NCBI RefSeq assembly: GCF_947507565.1
Contig: NC_089175.1
Coordinates: forward strand, 5,879,733 to 5,943,732
DNA length: 64,000 nucleotides
Origin: Oscarella lobularis
Taxonomy: Eukaryota > Porifera > Homoscleromorpha > Homosclerophorida > Oscarellidae
Reading direction: 5' to 3'
The notes under the pieces were generated by a model, which ran no database searches, had not been told where the DNA came from, and saw nothing but the letters and a program-made list of their open reading frames with translations. Position numbers and translations under genes: made by a program. Below are positions 1 through 28,387 of this stretch, piece after piece (the stretch's first letter is position 1; every line of letters begins with the position of its first letter).

Positions 1-3000
1 GCCCCGTGGTGACTTTGTAGATTCTTCGGTGCGACTGACGGTACCAGATGAAAAAGAAAATACCGACGAGGAGGAGAACCAAGAGAGTGACGAGAACAGC
101 AATACCTGCAACTAGTTTCGAATCCGCGTTTGACTTGTCTTCAGAACGGGATTCACACTGACTTCCCGTGTATTGGTTGGTACAGATGCACCTGCCGCTT
201 GGCGTGCACGTACCACCGTTCTTGCACGTCAAATCCGAGCAAACGGGGAGTTGAAGCTGGCACGTTGGACCAGTAAATCCCGGGGCACAAACGCACGATA
301 CGCTCTCGGCGTTCCCATCGTCGTAACAGGTGCTGCCGTTGTCGCATGCCGCCTCAAAGCAGCCGGCACTCTGAACACATTTCGGCCCATCAAAAAAGTA
401 ACCGAAAGGACATTGACAACTAAATGAGACGTTGCTACTGGATGAAGTATCGCATGAACTTCCAGAAGGACATAGCGAAACGCTACCTCTTCGAACGAGA
501 GACGCAATCCCGTTTGGAACGTTCAGTCCGCTCACCATTACGTCAGCCACGCATCCGCGTAAGCCGGAACCGTTCGTCCCTCCGATGAGTATACTCTCAG
601 CTCTTCCATTCAGCAGAAACGATGACACATTCAGTAAGTAAGTGTCGTTAAGAGAGAGAAGCGATTCTGAAATGGAAATTTCGTGCCACGCTCCGTCTGC
701 CAGATAAACGTTCGTTTTCTTCTTTAACGTCGTTGTTGACAAGGTTAGAAATCCATCTTCGAGCTACAAATAAAACGAAGATGTACTGCTATACTATCTA
801 AATAAGAATATGCGTCTGAACTGACCTTGAGCTCAGATTGACCTACTACAAGCAGCACCGATTCAGGACGTCGGATTCGGAAGCGAAAAGAAACCGTTAG
901 GGAAGCTGATACAAGCGCTGCTCTTCTTTTTCGCACTGCACTTTGAGTCGAGATCATGTCATTGAGTATGTGATCAAGAAACAGTGCGTAGCCGTCAGCT
1001 AGTTTCACCTCCAAATAGCCCGCACCATCAGACTGATACGTCGGTTTCTCTGCGAAAACAAATAGATAAATACTTGGACGAGGAAAAACCGTACCTTTCT
1101 GACTACAGTCGATTCCTGTGAAGGAGTCTTCGCACAAACACACCGACTTCGTCCACAAATCGAGGCAACTTCCTCCATTGAAACACGAGCTCGATTGGCA
1201 CGAGGAAACTGGTATTCCTTGCTGCACTCTTTGACTATGCTCAGCAGACTGGAGATCGAGGCGATTGTGATTGACGTATAACGCTCTGAGAGAGCCCACG
1301 TAGTAATTGAAAACAATTCCTTCGCGGACGACGGGCGACGAGCCGGCGATCACAATTAGATTCGTCAGAAGCGCTCTAAAATTTCGGTCAGAATAGAAAC
1401 GCCCAAAGTACGCGAGTGTACGACATACCTAGTTGAATAAGAACGCGTAAGTCTACATTTATTGTCGCCCACTGGACAGTGATCCAAGGCGACTTCATAG
1501 CTCTAGAGACAAAAAAGTTAAAGTCTGTGTAGGCATGATCAGTCAGTTGCTCACCATTTGATAGAGGTGCAACTGAACGTGATGCCAAGAACGGTCGCTT
1601 ACGATTTTTTCAAAAGTAGAAGAAGCGTTGCCGTCCTGAACTGCGAGCTTGGAGCGTACAAGCTGCAACGCAATAAAATCCGTGCCATTTCCCAACGTCA
1701 GTATCAAACCAGAAGACAAAATGGTAGAGAAATCGAACAGCACTTCAACGTCAGAAGCAGCATTAGACACGACGTAGGTAACGGACGACGAGGCATCAAA
1801 CGTATATGGAACAATGTCGCAGTTGACTCCGAGGTAGCCAGACATGCATTGGCATTCATATGACCCCGAAAGCGAGAGGCAGCTGCCTCCATTCAGACAC
1901 GGAAGCGAGCGACAGAAATCAATCTGCCGATCGCACGTTTGCCCAGTAAATCCAAACGCACACGAACAGCGAAAGCCGCCTCTAAAATCCGAACAGGAGC
2001 CATTGTTTTGGCACGGACTCGACTGGCATTCGTCGATGTCCGTTTCGCACCGACTGCCCGAGAAACCAACGGAACAGTCGCAACGATAGTAGTGGGAGAA
2101 AGGATGATAAGAGAATCCTCCAATAGACATCTCCGCCGATTCGAAGTCTATTCCGTACTGGCAGGTGGCTCCGTTCAGGCAAGGCGACGATGAGCACAAA
2201 TCAGCGTCCACCTGTAAAATAGTCAGGCCAGTTGAGCGCTCAATTGCCACTTCATTCGTTTGAATCATCGAAGCCCAGTCATCTCGCGCAATGTATTGAC
2301 CGGAGGAATTTCGCGCGGCCACTAAAACGTCAAGATCTCGCTTAGCCGCCGAGCCTAGACTCAAGATTTCCACAGACGCTGAGAGAATAGTAGAAACGCT
2401 GCGAATGAATCCGGCCGCGTAGTGAGAAACAAACCGATCACGAGTCACATTGTAAACGGCGACTACGACACTGCTCAGCAGAGGAGTATTGTCTTTCTGC
2501 GTTACGACGACGCTAATGACAGCTGATCCAGACATAGGAGGATTTCCTGAATCGTAGGCTGTCACCTCAATAAGAAACGGTTGACTTTCATCTTCGTATT
2601 TCAAAGGCTTTGCAATGATTAGTTCGCCCGTAGCTTGGTTAATCAAAAACGTCAAATTTGCCGTGCTGTTCGTGATTTCGTATCGCAAAAGAGAACTAAG
2701 TCCTGCGTCCTTGTCGAAAAACGTCACTTTACCGACCACTTTTCCTAAAGACGTGTCTTCGCTCACATGAACGGTTAGGTTACTTTGATTTAGAAGAAGT
2801 TCTGGTGCCCAGTCGTTTACGTCGGAGACGTAAACCGTAAGAGGGACATCCGATCGAAGGGCAGGCACTCCGCCATCTATGGCACTGACATTGAATTTGT
2901 ACATCGCCTGTTTTTCTCTGTCTAACGGAGAACGGGTGTACAGCTCTCCAGTTGTGGAATTAATTCGGAATATTGATTTTTGATCGGAGGGCAATGCATA

Positions 3001-6000
3001 GTGTATCATTCCGTTCGTGCCCATGTCCTTATCAATGGCCCCAACCGTCATGACGAGAGCTCCGAGTGAATTTTCTTGGACGTAACCGGTGTAGGTAGAT
3101 TGAAGAAAGGATGGACGATTGTCATTGACGTCTATCACCTCGACATTCACTTGGGCGAAATCCTGATGCTGTGCAGCATTGATGTCGTGAACCAGGACCG
3201 AAAAACTGACCAGGCTGGAGCTTCGCGTAGCCATCAAAGTCTCAAAGTCAATAGGGCGCTTTACAAGCAAGTCGCCCGTCTTGCTGTCAATTTTGAAATA
3301 CTGGGCACCCGCACCAGATTGAATGACGTACGTCAAGACGGCGTTAGATCCTATATCCTTGTCTACGGCAACGGTGCGTCCCAACACGGTCCCATTAGCC
3401 GTATGTTCTCTCAAAGAGAAGTTGAACGACTTGGAGAGAAACTGCGGACTGTTGTCGTTTACGTCCAGTACCACAATACGCACAGCAAGTGTGGAATTCA
3501 ACTGAGGGACGCCTCCGTCAACGGCCAACACAGTAAGATTATAGGCATCGGTCGTTTCACGATCTAAAGGCCTGGAAACAGTCAAGTCTCCACCGGGCAA
3601 AAGCGTATATGCCGAACTTCCAGACAACGACAACGTCACCCGTCCGTTGACGCCAGAATCTTTGTCAAATACTTTGAACCGATAGAAAGGATGAGGGGGT
3701 GTGACACCTTCAGATATTTTCAGCGTCAAAACGTCTTTGCCTTCACTGAACATCGGCGCGTTGTCGTTAATGTCGCTGACGTCAACGGTGAGATTCATCG
3801 AAGCGGTGCGCGGCGGAAAGCCGCGATCGACGGCGGCGACGATCAAGTCGACGCTTCGCGCAGTTTCGTAGTCCAACGGCCGATTCAGCGTGACATTGCC
3901 CGTCGATTCGTTGATAGAAAAGCCGAGATTAGAGTCCAATATGTATCTCACTTGTCCACTCGTTCCTGTATCGGAATCAGAGGCTGACGCCGTGAATACG
4001 TGATCGCCGACAAGAGCGTCTTCCCTGACTGTCACCGATGCTTTAGCGGAGTGGAAAACGGGGCCTTCCTTATTGACGACGGTCACCTCTACGGCCACCT
4101 TGACAGAAGTTGACAGAGGAATGGGACTCATATCTTCTGCTACAACGTAGAACACGTACTCCTGTATCAGACTACGGCCTAAGGACCTAATAAGGATTAT
4201 TTCCCCACTTTCCGTAACGTTAAACGGCGTCGACGCGTTTCTTTGCAGTTGATAATAAAACAATTTCGCGTTGATGCCCTGATCTTTGCTGACAGCGGCA
4301 ACCGAGCCAACGGTAGTATTCAGCGAAGCCGTCTCGACGACAAAGAACGTATAGCTCTTCTGCAGAAACTCCGGAGGATTGTCATTTACGTCAGTGATAG
4401 TCAGTTCGACTTTTGCCGGCACGACCGACGTCAGGCCTCCACCGTCTTCCGCACCGACATAGATCTCGTACGATGACCGAAACTCTCGGTCGAACGACGC
4501 TAAAGCGGATACATTGCCCGAGGATCGATCGACGCTGAAGAGCGAGGAGCCGTTCTCTGTCCTGGAGTCCAAAAAATAGGTGACAGATCCATTGATACCG
4601 TAGTCCAAATCAGTAGCAGTCACGGTGCACAGAGGTACACCTGGTTGATTGTTCTCAACAAGAGCGGCAAAGTAGGTAAACTGATCAAAGATGGGCCGAT
4701 TGTCATTTACGTCTAGCACGTCAATCTGAACAGCAGCGTGACTCGTTTGCTCGGGCACGCCCAAATCCGATGCCTCGACGACGAGAGTAAAATTCGCCAC
4801 CGTCTCTCTGTCCAACAACCGCGTAGTACGTAGACTCCCGTCAGCGCCGACTCGAAAATAAGTGACTCCAGGCGGCGGCGACGCACTAGCTAACGCGTAC
4901 TTCACCTGACCGTTCATTCCATCGTCTGCATCAGACGCGTGAAGAGAAACGACGTGAAATCCGATAGGCGCGGCTTCGGATACTCGAACGCGGTAGACTT
5001 TATCTTGAAACACGGGACGATTGTCATTAACGTCGAGGATAGTAATATTGACCGTGCACGTCGCGGATTGACGGGGACTGCCGAGGTCATTTACTCTGAC
5101 GACGAGAACGACGTCGTCAAATTTTTCTCTATCCAAACTGCCGGCTACTTGAATCAAGCCACTCGTGTTGCTCACGCTAAATACTTGCACTGGAGATGAC
5201 GACACGACGCTGTAGCTCAGTTGAGCATTCGTTCCGCTATCTAAGTCACTGGCTAACACGGTCCCCACGCTCGCGTCCAACGGAGAATTTTCCGTGATAT
5301 TGAAATCGTACGCGTATCGACTGAATTGTGGCGTATGATCATTCACATCTTCGACTACGACTTCGAAGGAACTAGACGTGAACAGCGACGGTTTGTCAAC
5401 GTCGGTTGCCGTGACGATCAGATGATACAAAGCAACCGATTCTCGATCCAATCGCATCGACGTCGTCACGGCATCGTGACCGTCCCACTGATCCAACACG
5501 AAATGACTCGAATAATTCCGTGCGGCGAGCGAGAGCGTATGACGTCGAAATTGCTTACTCCAATCGCGATCTGTCACACTGACAAAGGCAACCAACTCGG
5601 GCGGATTCGAGTTCTCGGGGACCTCAGCATATTTGACAGTGTCCACAAATCGGATGCTCACTTGGGGAGCATTGTCATTGACGTCGATCAGCTTGACCAT
5701 AATCTTAACGGCCGTCTCGTGTCGGTTACCGCCGTTGCTCGCGACCACTTCAAACTCGTGCTCCTGCTTGACTTCGAAGTCGAGCAACCCCAGCGTGAAA
5801 ACGACGCCGCTCGAAGGATCGACGTCGAAGAGTCCGCCGCCCGCTCGGACGGCGAAGACGACGCGTCCGTTCGTTCCGATGTCGGCGTCGGTCGCCGACA
5901 CTCGAACGACGCTCGTTCGAATGGGCACGTCTTCGAAGAGGACGGCACTGTAGTTCGATTTATCAAAAATAGGCGAATTGTCGTTGGCATCGGTTACGTT

Positions 6001-6663
6001 CACGTCGATATACGTCACACCCGATAGAGGTGGAACGCCTCGATCGGTCGCCGTCATATTGAAGCGATACTCGTCTCGTCGTTCGCGATCCAACGGTCGC
6101 ACGAGAACCAATTCGACGAGAAAGGCGTCGGCGACGAGGCTGAACGTATCGCTTGCATTCCGCAGTCCAACCAAGGAGTACGCAATCTGAGCGTTGACTC
6201 CGGTATCGGCGTCCAAAGCCCTCGATAGAGCGAACCGCGCTCCGACTTTCGTCTCCTCGTCGATTTCGAGGCCAACGTAGTCGTTCGGATATCTCGGCGC
6301 GTTGTCATTGACGTCGAGCACGTCAATGGACACCAAAACGAAGAAGGTGGAGACGCTGTTCGTCGCCGTCGCGGTGAACGAGTATTTGATCGCCTGGCTG
6401 GCGTTCTCTCTATCGAGAACGATTCGCGTCGATATATTTCCCATGGGATCGATGCCGAACTCCCTCAGGCTGAGCGACGCGTAGCTCGCCGTCGGATCGC
6501 GACAGAGCGAGCCGACGCGCGTTCCTATTGGCTGCTCTTCGTCGATAGAAAACGTTTCCGACGAGAAAAGTTGGCAGTTTGCCTTCGTCAGTGTCCAGTG
6601 AAGACTCCACACGAGGAGGACGTGAAATAGGTGGAACGGACGAGCGATGCGACTGCGTTTCAT
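1..6663 (-). CDS. Fat-type protocadherin (5' complete, 3' end beyond left edge)
   Basis: Large type I membrane adhesion protein. A single 5.1-kb first exon (6663 to about 1555) encodes a signal peptide (hydrophobic stretch ending near residue 28), about 13 cadherin repeats recognisable from repeated DVNDN/DxNDN calcium motifs, three EGF modules (one starting IDEC, calcium-binding type) and the start of a laminin G domain. Short downstream exons (about 1504-1430, 1375-1096, 1048-825, 763-1) give the rest of LamG 1, an EGF, a second LamG, two more EGFs and a transmembrane helix near positions 50-115, followed by a basic stop-transfer (WYRQSHRR). The order EGF-LamG-EGF-LamG-EGF-TM is that of Fat/FAT4, acting in cell adhesion and planar polarity. 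There is no GAIN/GPS or 7TM, so it is not a CELSR/Flamingo. It has far fewer cadherin repeats than the 34 of vertebrate Fats. The cytoplasmic tail lies outside the window. Confidence 0.9.
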
Positions 6664-7048
6664 TGTCGTTCGTTTTCGCTTACGACGAGGCTCTTTCTCT
6701 CATTTTTCCGCGACCGCCAAGTCGAGCCAAGTACTAGACTTCGAAGCGTTCAATGATAGACAAATTGAGCACGTGAGCCGACAACAACGGGATAGACCAC
6801 CGAGACGAAATTGGACTCGCGGCTGCTTTTCTCCGAGGGAAAGTCGACCGAGGCGGGAACGCGAGGATCCGAGTACGGTCCCCTCTTCGTTTTCACGGCT
6901 TGCAGCGTCCACGGAGCAGAAAAACAACAGGTGAGTCTCTCCTCTCCCCCGTTTCGAAGCAGAATAGAAGCGTGGGCCATGCCTGAGACGAAGATGATGG
7001 CGTTGATAAGGACGCCAAAACAAATAATATTGCGCACGCGCAGTTGCT
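6664..7048. promoter_or_regulatory. Divergent promoter region, Fat-like cadherin / HARS
   Basis: 385 bp separate the minus-strand cadherin start codon and the first plus-strand HARS start codon. The segment must hold the 5' UTRs and promoters of both genes. I see no TATA box or other motif I would name. A shared core promoter is inferred from the geometry only. Confidence 0.5.
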
Positions 7049-9443
<2,395 letters not shown>

Positions 9444-9456
9444 AAAATTGATCATT

Positions 9457-10359
9457 CTATTCTGATTCGTCAGTAAATCGAAAGCAATCGGAAACGATTT
9501 TCCACACGCCACTCTGTTCAGTCAGAACGAAATTCTGCGAGAAAGGTCGCTCCCTATTTCCCTCGTACTTCACCGTTCCTTCGGTAGCAACGAGAATAGA
9601 AGTCTGTCCAGGAGAAGCAACCTCTGAAAAAAAGAGAGACGAAGGGGCTAGACACAGGGGTACAACCACGGTGGCCAAAAAGGGGTCATGCTCACAGCAC
9701 TACCAGTACATAAATAAATACACATGACATTGACACCTGACTACAGGATACAGCCACATAGCCATATAGCCATACATGTAGATGTAAGTGTGTAAGAGGA
9801 GGTACGATTGTCAAGGAGGGTCATGTTCTCACACAACTACTGAATACCATAAATAAATATTGACGACAGGGTACCACCATGGAACAACAATAGATGTACC
9901 ACTACCGTAGTAGTACGGTGGCCAAAGAGGGTCCCATCATACACGTAAATGACATTGACGTCTGACAACTGACTACAGTACTTGTAATAAAACAGGCCAT
10001 AATAAAACGTCGTGCATTTCTGTAGCATTCAAACTAATACTTTATTCCTCCGCTGTACCTGGTATGGGCTGGCAATCCAATGACGTCAGTGTATGCGTGC
10101 TCGATGGCAACGACTGAAGGAAGACGGTCACCGCTTCGACTCCCGTCGCGTTGTGCCCGTTCCAAACGACCGACGACAAGCTCGTGTACAGATGAGATAT
10201 GAGCTAAGCGCACTGTGCATGTCCGCGTGGCCGTCTGCTGAGAGCGAAAACACTCACGTGCTTCTTCTTGTCGATTGTGTCGTAGAAGATGTTGGCGAAC
10301 TCTTCGCCGGCGCTGCACGCTCGTTCGACGGTCGCGTCGACGTCCCGCAAGAAGGACAT
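9457..10359 (-). CDS. NXT1: NTF2-related export protein (p15)
   Basis: Small NTF2-fold partner of NXF1/TAP in nuclear mRNA export. Three exons: 10359-10258 ([15 protein letters not shown]..., ends KKKH), 10203-10059 (contains VVWNG and LDCQPIP) and 9623-9457 ([18 protein letters not shown], then FSQNFVLT and [10 protein letters not shown]). Phases agree (0, then 1) and the product is about 138 residues, very close to the 140 of animal NXT1. The first intron is 54 nt. The second, 435 nt, contains diverged internal repeats. The stop codon faces HARS tail to tail, so the 3' UTRs almost certainly overlap. The start is divergent from LYST. Confidence 0.92.
9655..10055. repeat. Degenerate tandem repeat filling NXT1 intron 2
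   Basis: Three diverged copies of a roughly 100-130 bp unit are visible near 9665-9750, 9810-9880 and 9915-9990. Each shares a GGTGGCCAAA-like or CAAGGAGGGTC start, ACATGACATTGAC/TAAATGACATTGAC and CTGACTACAG blocks. No coding potential is apparent. Confidence 0.55.
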
Positions 10360-10493
10360 GGGGAAGCGACGTCGCACGCCCGAGAAAAAGAATGTTCTAA
10401 TTCTATTCCGGGGTACGGTGTTGTTGTTGTACGGGACTCCGTCGATCGATCTATATTCTGCGTCACTTTTCTCGTACGCTTCGCAGAGACGCG
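10360..10493. promoter_or_regulatory. Divergent promoter region, NXT1 / LYST
   Basis: Only 134 bp separate the minus-strand NXT1 start and the plus-strand LYST start. Both promoters and 5' UTRs must lie here or overlap the neighbouring first exons. No specific box is recognised. Confidence 0.5.
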
Positions 10494-23147
<12,654 letters not shown>

Positions 23148-24137
23148 CGATGTGAATATCTGAACAGGTTTTCTATTTAGTTTTGCATTTGCGTTTTGTC
23201 GACTGCACGCATCAAATGTTGCAGAATCTAGTCTATTTTTTTAGCGCCAGTCTGTAATTCGGGGCCAGTCATTACAGTAGCGTGCATGCTGCTTAGAAAA
23301 AAGAGCGAGGAAAACAGCAGCTGGGCATTACTACTATCACGGATAGTGGTTTGCTTAGTTACGATGTACCGGTTCTTCACTACGCCGGTTTATCGTGCAC
23401 ATTACTCTGTACCTGGTAGTTACTCTAGTTGGGTAGCTGACTTGGGGCTTCGAGATTTTTTAAGATTTTGGTAGACTGCCTCCCCAAATTGATAGTGAGT
23501 GCCATATGGGCACAGGTTTGCGCAGTAGGGTCACTTCCTTCCCACGGTGGACATCCAGTAGTCATCGGTAAGGAAGCGTTTAGGAAGTGTTTAGGAAGTG
23601 ACGTCATATTAGTGACGTAAGCTGAATGACATGGGGCAAAAAGTGGAGAGGAAGTGCACGATGCACGAGGAGCTGTTGCTCTCGCAACCACGCCACGCAT
23701 ATAGAATAGGATGACAAATGGACATGTGCTACTCTATGTGCGACTAAATTTAGACAGGATGCAGCAGGGAGCGCCAAATTCGATTATTCAATGAACCGCA
23801 AAGACTAATACAAAGGGCAAACGACGCAACCGCGTCAAATGGTACCGTCGTCACCGAAGTACAAACTCGGTTTTCGCGGTCAAGTGAGCATCCGTGTCAT
23901 ATCAACGAACGCTTCCGGGGTCTCACAGAAAAGTAGGCGTGTTACGACTCTATTACGCACGCTACAATAACATTCCCCAACCGAATCGATGCCATCTCGC
24001 GAGCATCGACCGATCAAACGTCATTAGCAAATCGGCGCGCGACCGAGACAACGTCGAGAGCGTTCAAGAACGCGGAGCGAACAGAAGACGCAACGGTTCA
24101 TACACATTTTCCCGTATTCTCGTCATCGTCACTCGAT
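23148..24137. other. Intergenic spacer LYST to RapGAP-BTB
   Basis: 990 bp without a supportable gene. It should contain the LYST 3' UTR and the promoter of the RapGAP-BTB gene. A small direct repeat (GGAAGYGTTTA-like, three times) lies at about 23569-23600. Nothing else is recognised. Confidence 0.6.
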
Positions 24138-27100
24138 ATGGCGTCCGATCCTCTACTCGCGCGATTGCGACGATTCAAGTCGCGCGTCGCGGCCAAGCGC
24201 GACGATCCACCTTGGTCGACGCGACGCCTATCGATGAGCTTTACGTCGCCGCCGCGCTTCGTTAGCGCGCTTGCCGAAGAAGACGCCGACCAATCGGAGT
24301 GCTTCGAGACGGGCGATTGCGACCCCGTCGAGAATTCAGTCATTGTGCCGACGAGCGGTTGGAAAATCGAGAGCGGGCGTTCGTTCCCTCCGCGCGTGAC
24401 GTCACAAACCGCGGCGCCGGAAGTCCCGTACGCAATCGAAAAATGCGACGAAGAAGAATATCGTTCTCACTTTTACGAAGCGGAACACTGGAACTTTTAC
24501 GTCGACGACCCGGAAATCGGTCCCGTCGTACTTTCGCTCAAGCAGGAGGCGACTATATCGCGGGAGCACTTCAGGTTAGTGGCGAAAAGAAAAGAAAGCT
24601 TCAAGAAGGGGGGCGCGTCCTCTTTGATAGGATCCCTTATTCAATTAGCCGATTAATCGATTCGCGTGTGGGGCGCGCGTGGGCGTGGTCCTTTCTATTA
24701 TTGATCCTTTTGTTAGGGTTCTCGTTCGAGCGCCATCTCATTTCGTTCACGGTCTCCTTCCGGCTTCGTGTCTCTCGGCGAATCGATACAATTTGGACGA
24801 GGTCGTCGCGGCATTGGGTCGCGAACTCGATTTGATCAACCCGTTGAAACGCGTTCAGCTGAGCTCCTTTGGCGACGAGTTACTCAAATTGGATCAGGTA
24901 CACAGTGGGGGAGAACATCTGGCTTATTTGAAATGCAATGGTCACCACGCCCACTCTTTTTTTTTCCTTTCTCTAACCGTAGAGCTTTGTTGTGTCTGAT
25001 CACAAAGTAGGCGTGGTCTACGTCAAAGAGGGCCAGACGCGCGAGGACGAAATTCTCGGGAATTTGGCCGGGAGCCAACGATTCGACGACTTTCTTCGTC
25101 TGCTCGGAAAGCGCGTCGAGTTGACGGGCTTTCGCGGCTATCGAGGCGGACTTGATATCAATTTCGGAATGACGGGCGAGACGAGCGTCCACGAAGAGTG
25201 GGCGGGACATCGCGTTATGTTTCACGTGTCCACGCTGCTCCCGGGGGGCGACGAGCAACAGGTAGCAATGAAATAAATAGTGTTATTTATATATTTATAT
25301 CGGTTGCAGGTGCAGCGAAAGCGGCATATTGGGAACGATTTGGTGTGCGTTGTGTTCGTCGACGGCGGGGAGACGGTCTTCGATCCCATGGCGATACGAT
25401 CGCATTTCTTGCATTCGTACATCGTTGTTCAGTGCGAGGACGATGAGAACAAAGATGATGGGAAAGGAGTTCGTTATAGGGTAAGAGGCGGATTTTTTAG
25501 ATAGCTTTGTAAGCGATAGTTGAAGCGTGGCAGGCAGAATGTATTAGGGACAGTAGATAGGCTCCGCTTAATGTAGGAAACATTAGGGAAAACAATAGTT
25601 GGAAGTAATTGCGGTTTAGTGGTTTATTTTAAATTGATTAGATGGAAACAATTACGGTAATACGTTTTTCCTCCCGTTGTTTAGGTTAGCGTTGTGTCAC
25701 GGGACGGCGTACCGCTGTGTAAGCCGCACTTATCCAAACAGGACACTTTTTTCCACGTGAGGATTGTGGGCGGGGAGATGTCTATATAGAAATTATGTTG
25801 ATACGCGTTTCTTCTCAGGACTCCGTGTTTCACGATTTCCTATTGGCTAAGATTATTAATGCGGAGCGGGCGTGTTTCCGTGCGCCCAAGTTCGCCGAAC
25901 TGCAGGTAGGGCAGAAGCTTCGTGCGTAGATAATTAATATGTAAATGAAATTATTACGATTTAGAATCGAACTCAATTGCAAATGATGCAAAACATGATC
26001 ATCGCAGCCGAAGACGCGGAGACGGCGTTGAAAGAAGGAAAGAACGTCAAAACTGCCGTGGGAAGGTAAGCAGTTCAAAAAATTAATCAATAAGTAAATA
26101 TAGACGGATGTTTTCTCTAGACGAGGTAGTTGGCTTCCCGTTGGATTTGTCAGGTAAATAGATTCAATTATTTAAATTAATGATATATGATTTACTTTGA
26201 TTATTTTAGGCCTCCAAGTCCTCTCGTTGACGTGAACCGGGAAAAAATCGAAAGCTTTGACCAGCTCTCGTTGGATCTCAAAGCAGCCTATCAGAACAAA
26301 GATATAAGCGACGTCATATGCCTCATAGGTATAGAAAGAATAAATGAGGTTAATAATTTATTTTTTGATTGGTATATTATATGTAGGTAAAAATGAAATT
26401 CCTCTATACGGAATAAAAGCCATACTGGCAGCAAGAAGCAAGTAAGAAATAATCAAAGGATTCTAAATAAAAAAATCATATAATTAATAATGATTACGAT
26501 TAGAATCTTCAAGTCCCTTCTCTGCAACGCGGCTCCCGCTCATCCGCGCCGATCGTCCATCACCCGAATGCAGAGTCAGAAGAAAGAGAGAAGCATGCTC
26601 CGAAAAATCCAACTGACGTCCATACCCCAAAACGTGAACGAAGACGACAACGACGGCTCGTCGTCGCTGAGTCGATCGTCGCGGAGACCGTCTGCAACGG
26701 GAAAGGAAAAGAAGACGAAAAAGAGTAGCGGCGGCGGCGGAATGAAAGAAAAAATCAAAATGAAATTTCAAAGAGGATTTTCAAAAGCATCTTTGGATAA
26801 AGTGGAAGTGGCGGCGACGGCGGCGGCGGCGGCGGCGCCGACAACGGCTGTGGCGGTGGAGACACCTGCTAAAATTGTAGCCGGAAAATATTTGGTATAC
26901 ATACATAGAGAAATATTATTGGTCTGCACTTTTTAACCTTATTTCTTTTTTTTTGTTTGTTTTCAGGTTCGTTTTCCTCAGTTCGATTTTAACGAGTTCG
27001 ACGTCGTCATGGAGTATCTTCACACGGGATGTTGCTCGTTGAGTCCCGCGACACTTTCGGGCGTCGTTTGCATAGCCGAATATTTGGAATTGTCAGACTT

Positions 27101-28052
27101 GGAGCAGGCGTGCTTCGAAATCATTCACGGCTCCGTTGACTTCAAAATAGTACAAATAATATTTTTATAGTAACACAATTTTTTTACTATGTTCTTTTGC
27201 TTAGATTTGGGATTTATTGAAGAGACTCGGTCATTATTTTCACTTTCAATCCGCCTGTAGCATGTTCGAAAAGGTGAACAAATAGCGAGCGTTTTATATT
27301 TATATTTAAATATTTTTCTGATAGGTTGTTGAATTTGTTGACGATAATGCGCGCGAATTTTTGCTCTCGCCCTCGATCAAGGAATTGCCGCGAAACGTCT
27401 TCGAGAAAATCATCCGGAGACCGCTAAAGGTAAAGGAGATTGGATTAGGATTATTAATTTATTATATTATTTTTTTTCTTTTATTTTAGGTTCCTGAAAT
27501 TGTCAAATTTAAGACGTGTCTTCTGTGGGGCAACGAAAACTGCAGTCCTTCGACGTGGAAAGAAGACGTCAGTCAACTTGTCAAGGATCTCGACTATTAC
27601 AAAGTATCTCCAGTCGACCTAATAAAGGCAAGAGAAAAAATTTCAAATGTAGAATCAGTATTTTAATCAATAGTACTTCCCGATAGATTGTTGTTCCGTC
27701 CGATACGGTGGATAAAGAGAGAGTGATGCTGGCTCTCGCGTACCACGCCGATCCTAAATCGATAGAACCGCCCACGAAGTCGGATGGAGCAAAAAAGTTT
27801 CATCACTCGCAGCAACAGCAGACGACGACTTTGCTTTGCGGAAGTTCGAGTCGAGAACACAGCGTCGAGCCGAATGATTCCGGTATCGATGCGACGAGCA
27901 TAGGGAGCCACGCCTCCATATCAGGACTTGGAAATAGAAATAGTTTGAGAAAGAAACGCGCCGGCGCACGTAGTAGCGCTAGTGACGATTTAGTTGTATT
28001 GCCTATAGATACGAAGGAGGACACCACTATTGATCATTTGACACATTTGTAG
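24138..28052 (+). CDS. RapGAP domain - BTB/POZ - BACK-like fusion protein
   Basis: Cytosolic protein with an N-terminal Rap GTPase-activating domain and a C-terminal BTB/BACK-like adaptor region. Exons from [10 protein letters not shown] (24138-24574) onward give [27 protein letters not shown], the GAP core ([18 protein letters not shown]) and the catalytic helix region [18 protein letters not shown], which carries the HIGND asparagine-thumb motif of Rap1GAP/SIPA1 proteins. Then [13 protein letters not shown] closes the GAP domain. After 26210 comes a BTB domain ([24 protein letters not shown]) interrupted by a charged Ser/Lys/Ala-rich insert (26560-26880), then [18 protein letters not shown] and a BACK-like helical region. 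The tail is Ser-rich. The order resembles the arthropod serine-enriched protein (gprs) type, known to me only loosely. The function as a Rap regulator coupled to a Cullin-3 or other BTB partner is inferred. Confidence 0.82.
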
Positions 28053-28387
28053 TTGTAGAGATGGACACGCACTCACGAGATAGTGTTCATATTTTAATTT
28101 TTTAGATGAAGTTTTAATTTGTAGAGCTAATAATAATAATTAGTTGAAGGCGTTGAGGTTATTTCGTATTACGTGTGTCTGTAAGTCATGCAATTGTTTT
28201 ATAATTGCTTGTCGAACGACTGAATAGCGACGTTTTCATTTTTGGGTCATTCTGAGCCTCGTACAGTTACGCTCCAGCACACTCTTCGTGGAAAAAGATG
28301 CCTTCGCTTTTCTCATAATTCTTTTCGGCGTAAGACGGGGAAACTGCACTTGAGGTATTCAGAAGCTATTTATTGATTTTTCTGATG

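Noticed and set aside
5326-6027. 233-codon plus-strand ORF within the cadherin exon
   Set aside because: It is antisense to the cadherin repeats and its composition follows the reverse complement of DVNDN-rich coding sequence. No domain or start context supports it.
1-6663. CELSR/Flamingo identity for the cadherin
   Set aside because: The protein goes from EGF/LamG directly to a single helix. There is no hormone receptor, GAIN/GPS or 7TM segment before the window edge.
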